A stretch of DNA of 24,329 nt from Circinella minor (Eukaryota; Mucoromycota; Mucoromycetes; Mucorales; Lichtheimiaceae): NCBI GenBank assembly GCA_016758965.1, contig JAEPRB010000411.1:1-24329 (forward strand), given 5' to 3'. Under the pieces are notes generated by a model. The model was not told where the DNA came from, did not search any database, and saw only the letters and a program-made list of their open reading frames with translations. Every line of letters begins with the position of its first letter. The stretch's first letter is position 1. Positions 1 to 9,106 of this stretch are shown one piece after another. Both the position numbers and the translations under genes were made by a program.

Positions 1-140
1 CAGCACCATAAGTTTACAGTTCAATTTTGTAATCCCCACTGTTGCAAAAAAAAAGTTGCAAACTACAAAACGGACTGCAAATTTGATTTACAACTCGATT
101 TGCAGTCCCCGCTGCACTCACTCTAAGAAAGTGCTGCAGT
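1..140. repeat. Short direct and inverted repeats rich in TGCA motifs
   Basis: No gene is visible here. The stretch is built from recurring short words. GGACTGCAAAT at about 73-83 is the inverted partner of ATTTGCAGTCC at about 100-110, and GTTGCAAA-type words recur between them. CAGCAC at the very start has a partner, GTGCTG, near 131. This looks like the end of an unrecognised repeat or a decayed mobile element cut by the window edge. No family is assigned. The rest of 141-377 is AT-rich and shows nothing recognisable. Confidence 0.3.
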
Positions 141-377
141 TATAATAAGAAATAAAGAGAGAGAGCCACAGTAAAAGAAGTATGATTGGTATTAAAAATA
201 ACTGATTAATAATTAGAAGATGAAAGGCAGTACTAGATGTAGATATTTTATCTACAACATATGTCATAATATATTTTGGCAGATTACATCATAATAGTCA
301 AATAAAATAGAACAACAAAAAGGAAATTATAATATTCCATCAATGAATATGGTCCTATTAGTGACTAGAGTTCATTT

Positions 378-673
378 TCAAGTTGCTTTACAATATATAG
401 TTTTAGCATACTTAACAACTGAAGTAGCTTCATCCTATGAATCAGTATATAAATTATGTTTAAAAATTAGTATTACAAAAAAAAAGTCAATAAATTTGAT
501 TTTCTAACCTTTAGTAATATCAAAAGCTCTTCATTAGCTCGTTGTAAACCATGAAAGGCATCATAAGGTTGATCGCCAGTCCTAAGGTTCATAATATTCA
601 TCTGAAAGCAAAAATGGCTCTGTTTACATAAAATAGCATTTACATCTTCGTATTTTTCAAAACCTATATACAT
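378..673 (-). CDS. Small spliced reading frame of unknown family, possibly partial
   Basis: An open segment runs on the reverse strand from about 673. The best exon is 601-509 (31 codons), starting with a Met codon directly after a TTTCAG acceptor. It is followed by a 74-nt GT-AG intron (508-435) and a second in-frame exon, 434-378, ending in TGA. The frame is kept across the intron and the exon protein is ordinary in composition, with the core stretch NLRTGDQPYDAFHG. I do not recognise the family. Upstream coding (602-673) stays open, so the gene may begin earlier; the Tc1 element at 714 may have separated it from its 5' part. It may also be a fragment of another mobile element. Confidence 0.35.
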
Positions 674-713
674 ATGTTACTAAACAAATAATTATATTCA
701 ACAATTTGCTATA

Positions 714-2049
714 CAGTGGGGGGACAAAAGTTTTGGCGCGAAACTAACTCCGACAGTGAAGAAATTCATATCTTTAAGCTACTTGTTCACATTTCATCAT
801 TATTTTTATTAAGCAGAATAAAACAAAATATTATACTATATGCTAATTTACCCAAGGAATCCATTAAAGCTAAAAAAAAAACTAATAAAGTATAATAAAA
901 AAAAAGTTATTTCAAGTTAGTACTTTGTGCTTCTGCCACAAGCTTTCTTAACAAGTTTTAGGCGGCTAGGGACGGAATCCACTAAAGTGTTGATCTTTTC
1001 GATAGGAATCTCATCCCAAGATTCTTGAATTGCTATTTTCATTAATTCTAAAGTTTTAGGTCGGTTGAACATCTTTTTTTGCACTTCTGTCTTCATTATC
1101 ATCCATACATGTTCGATAGGATTTAAATCTGGACTTTGTGCTGGCCAATCTAACTTAATAACACGATTTTTTTCTCTCCAAACTTTTGGTGCATTGGCGC
1201 GGTGAACTGGTGCTCCATCTTCCATCAAGACTGGATCATCCAGTGTATTCCAAAAGCTGTATAACTCGCCTGCATACACTTGATCAACAGAATCCACAGC
1301 TGTTCTTTTATTTTTATCCATAAACACCAAATTAGATTTTCGACCATAAGTAATAGCCTCCCAAATCATGACACTAGAACGTTGGCTTTTAAATGATGGG
1401 GTCATACACTCTAAGTAATCGACTTCGTGACATTCTCTCCATACACGAACTATTCTGCTGTTTTTTCCTGTTTCAAATGTGCTCTCATCAGTCTATACAA
1501 CATTCCTCCAATCCTGTAAAGTCCAATCTTGATATTGTTTTACAAATTTACGGCGTCCTTCAATATGTCTCGGGTGTAAGAATGGCTTTTTCTTCGCAAT
1601 TCTGCTGAATACATTATGGGCATGAAGTGTGCATCTGATTGTTCTAGTTGAGACTTTGACTGCTGAAACATTAGTGATGTCAGATAAGGTTTGTCTTCTG
1701 TTTAACTTGGCTGCACGCACAATTTGTCGTTCATCTCTCTCATTTAATTTCTTAGGTCGACCACTAGAATTTTTCTTTTGCATTTCACCTGTTTCCTTAA
1801 AAGTTTGAATCCATCTTTCTACTGTTCGTAAAGGCACTTTGATCTGTTCCGAAATTTCAGTTGAACTTTTATTACTTTGGTATAATGTGATTGCAGATAT
1901 GCGTTTTTCATTTGAATGTGCCATTGTTTTCTTAAAAAAAAATTGTGATTATTAAGAAAGTGGAGGAAATAGAATCGTTTTGTTTCAGTCTTTAAAGTGA
2001 GCAACTGAGCGGGGTTTAATTTGGCACCAAAACTTTTGTCCCCCCACTG
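714..2049 (-). mobile_element. Tc1/mariner-type DNA transposon, nearly complete
   Basis: The element is 1,336 bp. It is bounded by terminal inverted repeats whose outer 23 bp are identical (714-736 and 2027-2049, beginning CAGTGGGGGGACAAAAG) with weaker similarity further in. It is flanked by TA on both sides (712-713 and 2050-2051), the canonical Tc1/mariner target duplication. Its only gene is a reverse-strand transposase with one stop codon. Perfect outer repeats and a single lesion suggest a fairly recent insertion. Copy number and activity elsewhere in the genome cannot be judged from this window. Confidence 0.95.
917..1924 (-). pseudogene. Tc1-type transposase with one in-frame stop
   Basis: The frame from ATG 1924 to the stop at 917 would encode 335 residues, a typical Tc1 transposase length, but it is interrupted by TAG at 1495-1493. 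The first part (143 aa) holds a paired-like helix-turn-helix region (STEISEQIKVPLRTVERWI) and a GRPKK basic motif. The second part holds the catalytic domain. The stop falls immediately before the first catalytic Asp (TDEST). The second Asp is in MEDGAPVH and the Glu is in SPDLNPIEHVW, with 34 residues between them, giving DD34E. Apart from the stop, no frame change is needed. Readthrough could still make a whole protein, but a simple nonsense mutation is more likely. Confidence 0.93.
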
Positions 2050-2051
2050 TA

Positions 2052-2539
2052 CTATATATATGCTTACTAAAAACAGGTCCAGCATGTATTTTTTCATTGT
2101 ATATATTTAACTTCCATGCTACTTGTTCTCATGCCACTTGTCATTGTGCTGTAAGACTTTGTGTCCTATTATGGCCTATAAAAATTATAGTATCAATAGA
2201 GAGGTTCAGGGGTTTATATTTTCATGAAAATACGAACTCAACCCAAATATGGATGAAGGGACTGATTTTCAAAAACGCTGTTACTGAGAAATATTGCGGT
2301 TACATAATAATGCTTAAAATGCTATACTGATATATAGCTTTGTGACTCATTTTATTTTTTAATATGCATAATAAATTACATAAACATTCTGTTAGTTCTC
2401 AAGGGTTTAATCTGTGATAGACCCTTGTCAAATAAAGTCTCATCATGTGTATATAAAGAAAAATTATAATCCCTTTTTTAATATTTTTACTTTTATAAGC
2501 TATTTGATACAGTATATATATATCTATTATTATCTTATC
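2052..2539. other. Intergenic AT-rich DNA, nothing recognised
   Basis: This is AT-rich sequence between the Tc1 element and a possible transposase remnant. The reading frames here are short and of biased composition. No repeat pairing or RNA gene was seen. Confidence 0.5.
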
Positions 2540-2719
2540 ATGTCTGAATACATGCATGCTCTCACAGAGTTTGATCTTCAACAACAAATTCTCGAACGAA
2601 GACATATTAATAGACGCGCAGATAGGCCATTCAATTTAGATGACTATATAAATGAAAAGTGTGAATTTAACTTTTGCTTTGATAAAGCTCAAGTATCTAT
2701 ACATGATATATATAAATAG
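2540..2719 (+). pseudogene. Possible N-terminal remnant of a PIF/Harbinger-type transposase
   Basis: A 59-codon frame starts at ATG 2540 and ends in TAA. It contains FNLDDYINEKCEF followed by NFCFDKAQV. That order (an acidic 'D-Y' stretch, then a Cys-x-F-x-F-x-F segment with basic residues) resembles the region just before the helix-turn-helix in PIF/Harbinger-like transposases. The catalytic domain does not follow; the downstream sequence loses coding character. The assignment is pattern recognition only, and it may be an unrelated short frame. Confidence 0.35.
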
Positions 2720-2814
2720 GATAAGTGTATTGTATTGTATATTTTAGTTTCTGACAAATAATATGAACTCTGTAGTTTCATACTACTATCTGTATCCACT
2801 TATAGGATTTTGAA

Positions 2815-3186
2815 TCCAATTACCAACATGGGAGGTCAAATATTCTGCTTATGGGTTGGTAATTTTTTGAATTTCGGGCTGGTTTTCACTTGGGGCCACT
2901 AAATTTTTTACTTATGTGATGTAAATTATTTGCAATTTGAAATAAAAAATTTTCATGCATGACCATCATGACTTTCACTTAAGAGCAGGTTAATTATTCG
3001 CCATAAGGACACCTGTATTTTCACTACTGCCCAAATTTTTATTGGTTAATAAACACATAGTTGTTTGTCAGTGAGACATCCTCTATTTGTCATGAGGGCA
3101 TTCAATTGTTCACATATGGTACATGAATTATTTGACAATTGGCCATTAATTTTTAATACTTGGAATAAATATTGTTCACTATTAGT
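2815..3186 (+). repeat. Degenerate ~22-bp tandem array A1
   Basis: About fifteen consecutive units of 20-25 bp can be laid out. Each tends to end in TTTTCA, ATTTGA or similar and to begin with a G-rich half (for example CATATGGTACATGAATTATTTGA, shown here only as a type). Unit boundaries fall at roughly 2894, 2917, 2939, 2961 and onward to 3186. Units share a pattern rather than identity, so the array is old or under loose constraint. The part from about 3044 to 3180 is also present, inverted and at high identity, at 13568-13700. It sits directly upstream of the IS630-like gene that starts at 3280. Confidence 0.75.
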
Positions 3187-4538
3187 ACATCTTTTAGGTT
3201 TATCAATATTTTCTTGCTATAGTATTTTAAATCGAGTATAGATCTTACTAGGGTTGCAGTCCCGGATGAAGACACAGATATGGAAGCAACCAATCACGAA
3301 ATTGATGCAGAGCCGAGTAGCTATCAAGTTGCGTGTTTTCCTACTGATCATACTCGTCTTGTGCAAGCAAGCGACAGAATTGACAACACCACTACTGGTG
3401 ACAGTAGTAGCAGTAGTAGCAGCGAATCAGATAGTGATGATGAGCCACACTTAGTTTCAATTTTACCTGATACTCCCTCGCTTGAAAATCCCGTCCCCTC
3501 GCATGCAGTAAAGAGAAAAAAGAAGCAAGTTCGAAAACCAGAAAATCCATGTGGAAAATATACTCCACATTCATCAGATCTGATGAAACAATTTTTGTTC
3601 TTAAAGTTATGTGGCCATTCAAACAAAGAAATTTCTAATATGCTGAATATACCAGACGCTACTATTAGAGACCATTGTAATCGGCATCAAAATCGTGATG
3701 GTAATGCAGAGCCCACCAGACAAAAAAGAAGCTCATCATCGAAAATTACTGAGGCCAGTAGTCAATTTCTTGTTCGGACTGTAACATCAGCCAACACCCT
3801 CACCTTACAACAACTTACCACAACAACAATACTTTAAAAAATTCAATTTACTTCTAGCTCCATCAGCAATCTATCGCCACCTTGTGAACAAATGCAGAAT
3901 TATAATAAAACGCGCGCATCCTTATCCAGAACGATGTACAGATGAGGTGACAAAGGACAGACGCATAGCATTTATCAAGGATTATATCCATAGTTGTAGA
4001 TTATCAAAGAAATTATGTTTTTGTTGATGAGACACCAATCAATGGGAACATGAGACGCAACTATGGCTGGACGGCTGTTAATCAGGCAGCACATGTTCAT
4101 GTCCCCCAGATGTATTCTCGCCCACGTACTATGCTGGCTGCTATATCTTATACAGGACTTATTGAAGTATGCCTTAAGATTAACAAAGTTGGAAAAGGAG
4201 GAGGAACGAAAACTAATGATTATTTTGCTTTTCTTAATTGCATAATGGACTGCCTTGATGAAAAGGGTTTAAAAGATAAAGGTTGGAATATTGTCTGTGA
4301 TAATGCCCCAATTCATACGGTGCATTATGTTCAGAGTGGAGTACAAAAGCGTGGCTACAGGCTTGTCCTGTTACCTCGCTATTCATCACCTTTTCTGAAT
4401 CCTATTGAAACATTTTTTAGTAAAGTTAAACTACTATATTGACACGTAGAAGCAGAAAGCCAGGAAGCTGAGAACACAATATTGGGGCAGACAGCAAATA
4501 TGAATGACCGGCTCAAATCAGCAATGGCGCAAGTTACT

Positions 4539-4547
4539 CCAAATGAC
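4539..4547 (+). repeat. Left 9-bp target site duplication of the foldback element
   Basis: CCAAATGAC occurs here and again, in the same orientation, at 6489-6497, immediately outside the two arm tips. It encodes Pro-Asn-Asp in the interrupted transposase frame on both sides. Confidence 0.92.
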
Positions 4548-5071
4548 GCACGCCCTTATTTCACCCCAACTGGATTTGAAATAAATTCAAAGTAGGTAAC
4601 ATTTTTGTGTGAGTAGAAAAAAAATAAAAACCTTTTTTTTTCATTTTTTTTTTTACAATTGTCAGAAATCGGCAGGCACGAATCTAATGGATCAACAGAC
4701 GACATCTACAAACTGTTTATAATATTACGGGAAAATAAAAAGAGAACTTAATTTTGTATAACAGATGCTAATGAGAAAAAAAAAACATTTTAATTAGTAG
4801 ATTAAAAATTATAAAAAACCTTTTTTTTTATTATAAAAGCAATAATATATAACAAAGACGAACTCATCTCAAGACATCTGTTTAACCATCTTGTTCATTT
4901 AACATTTAAAATACGTATAAAAAAATATAGAAAGGTTGGTAAAAAAAAGTTTCGGTGGAATTTAGAGGAAGTTGGGATCTTTATATAGTCTTTTTTTTAT
5001 TATGATTACAGTTTTCAACTTATAAAGAATAAACTCGCGTTTTTTATTATTACTTTTTTGTTTTATTATAT
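4548..5071 (+). repeat. Left arm of the foldback element
   Basis: This is the inverted partner of 5962-6488 over its whole length. Differences include single substitutions near 4878 and 4928 and variation in poly-A/T runs. A transcript crossing both arms could form a duplex of over 500 bp. Confidence 0.95.
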
Positions 5072-5277
5072 GCTAGCTGGTAGGAGATATAGGTAGTTTC
5101 GTGATATATTCATTCTATTGATTTAATAAATGGATATTCAGTACATATAAAAGATAATGGGTGCTCGATAATAAAAAAGGAACATAGTATATCTATGATA
5201 TTAATTATAGGCAATTATTATCAATATAATAACTCCTGTTTTTTTATTCTTATGTATATGCATTATCACCCCATATA

Positions 5278-5570
5278 TCATTATCACGAACATGAATACT
5301 ATTTGATTATAATGACCATCAACACTATCAATTGTTTTTACTAGTATCATCCAACATAACGATCAACATCATGAGTTATTCTTTTTATTATCATCAAGCA
5401 TAACAATTAACATGGTAAGTTATTTTATTTATTATTATCCAAACGATTAACATGGTCAGTTATTTTATTTATTATTATCCAATATAATGATCAAGACCGT
5501 CAATTGTTTTTTTTATTACCATCCAACATGACGAGTAACACGATTAATTATTTTATTTGTCGAGACATAC
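5278..5570 (+). repeat. Degenerate tandem repeat in the foldback element's middle
   Basis: Units of about 40-50 bp carry the theme 'ATCCAACATAACGATYAACAT followed by a T-rich tract'. The clearest pair, starting at about 5411 and 5451, has a 40-bp period and is nearly identical (CATGGTMAGTTATTTTATTT and on). The outer units are more diverged. The remainder of 5072-5961 shows no gene; a short TTCTGTGGTAG duplication lies near 5915-5937. Confidence 0.65.
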
Positions 5571-5961
5571 AACAAAGAATCATTTACCACTACAACATCA
5601 TCAACTTACCTTTTTATTTACTATACTATTGATATGAAAAGTCATATATCTGGTGCACAATAAAATAACCGCAAATTTATTAGATAGTTGTTACAATTAT
5701 TTGATGAATCAAGCTATATATTACTATAAGTTATCATTTATAATATATAAAAATAGGCTACAGTAGATATGAATTGTTTTAACAGACTAGATAACATATA
5801 GGAAAAATAATATTAATAATAAAGTAAAAAGCTGGATGAAAAAAAATAGCTAATATATATAAAACACAGGATGATGTAGGATAAAGATAGTAATAACGTT
5901 GTGTGTTTGATGTTCTGTGGTAGTTTCTGTGGTAGTAATAGCAACGTATTATTGTTTTTTT

Positions 5962-6488
5962 ATATAATAAAACAAAAAAGTAATAATAAAAAACGCGAGT
6001 TTATTCTTTATAAGTTGAAAACTGTAATCATAATAAAAAAAAAGACTATATAAAGATCCCAACTTCCTCTAAATTCCACCGAAACTTTTTTTTACCAACC
6101 TTTCTATACTTTTTTATACGTATTTTAAATGTTAAATGAACAAGATGGTTAAACAGATGCCTTGAGATGAGTTCGTCTTTGTTATATATTATTGCTTTTA
6201 TAATAAAAAAAAAGGTTTTTTATAATTTTTTAATCTACTAATTAAATGTCTTTTTTTTTCTCATTAGCATCTGTTATACAAAATTAAGTTCTCTTTTTAT
6301 TTTCCCGTAATATTATAAACAGTTTGTAGATGTCGTCTGTTGATCCATTAGATTCGTGCCTGCCGATTTCTGACAATTGTAAAAAAAAAAATGAAAAAAA
6401 AAAGGTTTTTATTTTTTTTCTACTCACACAAAAATGTTACCTACTTTGAATTTATTTCAAATCCAGTTGGGGTGAAATAAGGGCGTGC
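5962..6488 (-). repeat. Right arm of the foldback element
   Basis: This is the inverted copy of 4548-5071. Its outer tip ends at 6488, directly before the right target duplication. Confidence 0.95.
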
Positions 6489-6497
6489 CCAAATGAC
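6489..6497 (+). repeat. Right 9-bp target site duplication
   Basis: This is the second copy of CCAAATGAC. The interrupted transposase frame continues directly from it into 6498-6557, which independently confirms the insertion boundaries. Confidence 0.92.
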
Positions 6498-6855
6498 TAT
6501 GTCGGGTGGGTCAATCATGCAATTTCTTACTTTGATCGCTGTCTTGCTCGTTCGTGAAGATGATCTATAATAGCAATTTTCTCTCAAGCATCGTGGTATT
6601 TTCTATTTTCTATTCCATTATATTATTTTAATCCACTTTACCGCTGTTCCATACTTTTTCTACTTTTATATATTTCTTCTATAAACAATAATAAGTTATT
6701 TTAATATTTTAAAGAAAAGACAGGTGTATAATGTTGTTAATGTAAAAATAATTATGAGAGATATAGAGATTATAAGATAAAAAAAAATGAGATAAAAAGT
6801 TTCAAACAAAAAAATTGTAGAATAGAGAGGGAAGAAAAGAAAAGAAAAAGAGAAA

Positions 6856-8389
6856 CTAAACACAGTCATCACATTGACAATTAAATCGAAGAATAATACA
6901 TGTTCTAAGAGTAGAGCTGGAAACTTCCTTAATGGCTTTTTCAAAGCGGTTGAAAATTGTATCTTCTATGTTTGTGGCGCCAGATTTATAGCGATCACAA
7001 TATAGCTCTACATGAGAGAACAACGCATCAACAGGGTTGAATGAATGAATATGCAGTTGTGGAATATAAATCGGTGAATAATTTTCATCTACAAGTGATT
7101 GTGATATTTTATCTTTCATTTCATCTGACAAATAGTTATCAAATATAATGTGAGACTGTTGCATATCGTTCTTATGCATCTTGGCTGTAAGCTTTTGCAT
7201 GAATTTCTTCATATCAGTAGCATCAGGCCTTCCCAATAGCTTTCGCATCACATACAATACTTTGTTTTCGCAAATAGCAACAAGAAATGCCATATGCAGC
7301 GCCATCAGTTTTATCATCTTAATGCACTTATTGACTGTCCTTCCTTCTTTCCTAGCCTTAGCATCTCTCACTTTTTCTTTGCTTGAATCGCCATATGTAC
7401 GCTTCGGGTTCACGTCATACACTGCCTCACCAACAAATACACAGTTTGACAGATTGACTCCCAAATTAGTAAAAAGATCCTCCATACAGTCATGCTGAGA
7501 GACATTCTCAACAGCATCCGACTCGAAGGGTTTGATATGACGTCGGAGAGTGACACGAAAGTTTTTCTGTACATATGCTTTCAATTTATCTTGCCCTATG
7601 TTTGCTGACTTGAAATTCTTTTGAAAATTGTCATAGATTTCCTCATGTGATGCAGCACTATTGGAATCTACAAACCGGCAAACATGTTTGTACATAGAAT
7701 CTGTGAAATGTATTTTCTTTTTTGGTCCTCTTTTTTTTCTTGTAACGAAACCATTCGAAGCAAATCCATCAGTATGATCTTTCAAAGTAGTCACATTGAT
7801 ATTATAATGATTGGCGGCTTGGGTTAACGACATACCACTAACCATCGCCTCTAAGGCTTTTTCAATGGTTTTAAGTTCAGGGGGATTATAATGTCCCCGC
7901 TTCTTTTTTGGTGGACTATTTGATCGTTGACTTATATTGCTCATCATTTCCACATCACCATCAGAATCAAATTGAACAGAACGACCTAGACATTTTATAT
8001 AAAACAGAATTACTATATGATTCATACACTAATCAGAAAATGATATTATATTTTTTACCATTGTCAGCAGCATTTGGTGTATCATCTTCATTATTTTCAA
8101 CCGGCGAGTCATGTTGGTTGAGTGAAGTGCCTAAAAAGAAGTAACTTTTGAGACTAATTGGCCAATTTATTTATGCTTTTCGAAATTTATTTATACCTTC
8201 TTCGTGGAAACTGACTTGTCTGAATAATTGAGTAATATTATCAACATTACTCCTGTTGTTTGCCAACCCAACAAGACTGTTAGCAGCCTCTGTATGAGCG
8301 CGTTTTGCCCTTGATTGCCTATCAACAGTCGTTGGAGGATAAGGAGAACGCGAGTGTTTATCCAAAGTAGAACGTAGGGAAGAATTCAT
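6856..8389 (-). CDS. Intact three-exon transposase-like protein with degraded catalytic triad
   Basis: Exons are 8389-8197, 8130-8059 and 7985-6856. The two GT-AG introns (66 and 73 nt) both preserve the frame, giving 464 residues. The middle region has an acidic patch, a basic PPKKKRG stretch and a psq/homeodomain-like helix-turn-helix (SLTQAANHYNINVTTLKDH). The remainder aligns by eye with IS630/Tc1-like transposases and with the neighbouring forward gene. The first catalytic position reads FVGEA instead of FVDET, the second Asp is kept (IIFDNYLSD), and the third reads FNPVD instead of LNPIE; the following LFSHVELYC matches FFSKVKL of the neighbour. The DNA-binding part thus looks sound while strand-transfer chemistry is probably lost. 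The uninterrupted spliced frame suggests either selection (a domesticated or accessory protein) or recent inactivation. Confidence 0.82.
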
Positions 8390-8564
8390 AATAAAAAAAA
8401 TAGAGTTGGAGAAAGAGAAGGAACAAAACTATCTTATACTGAGTGTAAACTTAAGCTTAAAACCATTACACATTAACTCGCTACCTTGGTGCTCACTGAG
8501 AAAAAAAAACAAAAAAACAAAAAAACATGAAGAGCAATGTACTCAATGGCGACCATTGATCGAC

Positions 8565-8880
8565 CCACAAACGAAAATCTTTGTGGCGAATTCGAAAAAC
8601 TATAATTCCCCATTAAGAATTATTAAATACTCGTGTACGAAAATTACATTTGCTCGATTGCGAAAATCTATAGTCTCAAAAGCGAAAAACATTGTTTCCC
8701 AAAATGAAAAATCAATTCCCTCAAATACAAAAAAATGCACTCCCGCTTATGATAAATATAATCCCGCCTATGAAAAAAGGCTGGCCTTGACTACGAAAAA
8801 TTTATTCCCCTAAGAAAAATTATTCTCCTGTATCTGGAAAATTTTCCTCCCTTTGGTGGAAATTAACGCAAGATAATTAC
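8565..8880 (-). repeat. Degenerate ~22-bp tandem array A2
   Basis: About fourteen units of 20-24 bp, typically CGAAAAATNNATTCCC-like on the forward strand. This is the reverse complement of the A1 pattern. Unit starts can be placed near 8590, 8635, 8658, 8680, 8703, 8726 and so on. The last 120 bp (8755-8876) reappear at 14557-14668. The array lies upstream of the reverse-strand transposase-like gene and ends exactly where the DIRS element begins. The frame open across it on the forward strand is a by-product of the repeat. Confidence 0.75.
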
Positions 8881-9020
8881 GAATGTTGACGAAGAAGACT
8901 CGAAAAATGTGGTAACAACCTCAAATGCCACGCTTTATTTTCCTTTTTTGTAAAATTATAAATAATAAATACTATAAAATTTCCTTTTTCCTTTTCTTTC
9001 CCTTATACCTTCAAAGGCGC
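8881..9020 (-). repeat. 3' inverted terminal repeat of the DIRS element
   Basis: The outer 40 bp (beginning GAATGTTGACGAAGAAGAC) are repeated inverted in the internal complementary region. The inner ~110 bp are inverse to the 5' terminal repeat. Confidence 0.9.
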
Positions 9021-9032
9021 TAGAGGATTCAA

Positions 9033-9054
9033 TTTTTTTTTTTTTTTTTTTTTT
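9033..9054 (-). other. 22-nt homopolymer (poly-A in element orientation)
   Basis: This is an uninterrupted run of 22 T on the forward strand, lying between the recombinase stop and the 3' terminal repeat. In element orientation it is poly-A. It may be a replication slippage product or a trace of a polyadenylated template. Confidence 0.6.
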
Positions 9055-9106
9055 ATGGGTTAGGTAATAAATTTGTAATACTATATTAATAATAAAATTG
9101 AAAGAG

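Larger units (their letters stand above)
4548..6488. mobile_element. Non-autonomous foldback element with ~525-bp arms and 9-bp TSD (Mutator-like type)
   Basis: The 1,941-bp element is bounded by long inverted arms (4548-5071 and 5962-6488) whose tips read GCACGCCCTTATTTC inward from both ends. The arms differ only at a handful of bases and homopolymer lengths, so the insertion is young. An 890-bp AT-rich middle carries no credible gene. Very long terminal inverted repeats with a 9-bp target duplication are characteristic of Mutator-like elements, but no transposase is present to confirm the superfamily. It inserted into the 3' coding end of the IS630-like gene. The left tip happens to supply 15 codons and a new stop (4593-4595) to that gene. 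Confidence 0.9.
3280..6557 (+). pseudogene. IS630/Tc1-like DDE transposase, frameshifted and split by a foldback element
   Basis: The coding pieces are 3280-3836, about 3837-4010, 4011-4547 and, beyond an inserted element, 6498-6557. The N-terminus is acidic and Ser-rich, followed by a basic KRKKKQVRK stretch and a homeodomain-like helix-turn-helix (NKEISNMLNIPDATIRDH). Single-base frame changes are needed near 3835 and near 4008. The catalytic part shows FVDET (first Asp), CDNAPIH (second Asp) and LNPIE (Glu), spaced DD35E with one extra residue compared with Tc1. A TGA at 4440-4442 follows the FFSKVKLLY motif. The frame then runs to codons Pro-Asn-Asp, where the foldback element begins; past its right target copy the frame resumes (YVGWVNHAISYFDRCLARS) and stops at 6555-6557. 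The start at 3280 is the first in-frame ATG; lost upstream exons are possible. Confidence 0.85.
2815..8880. mobile_element. Proposed composite DNA element: inverted arrays around two convergent transposase-like genes
   Basis: This entry records an inferred unit. The same kind of ~22-bp array lies upstream of each of two IS630/Tc1-like genes in the same orientation relative to the gene: A1 before the forward gene at 3280, and A2 (8565-8880) before the reverse gene starting at 8389. The genes are tail to tail. Removing the later foldback insertion plus one target copy (1,950 bp) leaves about 4.1 kb with inverted arrays at both ends. I did not find clear short terminal inverted repeats or a target duplication for this unit. 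It may instead be two related elements placed side by side. Confidence 0.4.

Noticed and set aside
2815..3186. CRISPR-like array
   Set aside because: There is no constant repeat with unique spacers; units are contiguous and all variable, and the host is a eukaryote.
3800..4020. Introns as the cause of frame changes in the forward transposase gene
   Set aside because: No GT donor and AG acceptor pair fits either change; single-base indels near 3835 and 4008 restore an uninterrupted domain.
4548..6488. Inverted duplication of the transposase gene's 3' end
   Set aside because: The 9-bp duplication outside both tips and the gene's resumption at 6498 show an insertion, not a duplication of the gene's own tail.
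7181..7498. Forward frames opposite the transposase-like gene
   Set aside because: Antisense shadow of the long exon 7985-6856, which has a recognisable family and splice structure.
8406..8813. 135-codon forward frame with Lys/Asn/Pro-rich repeats
   Set aside because: It runs over the A2 array; the protein periodicity is a by-product of the DNA repeat, and there is no domain or codon-like character.
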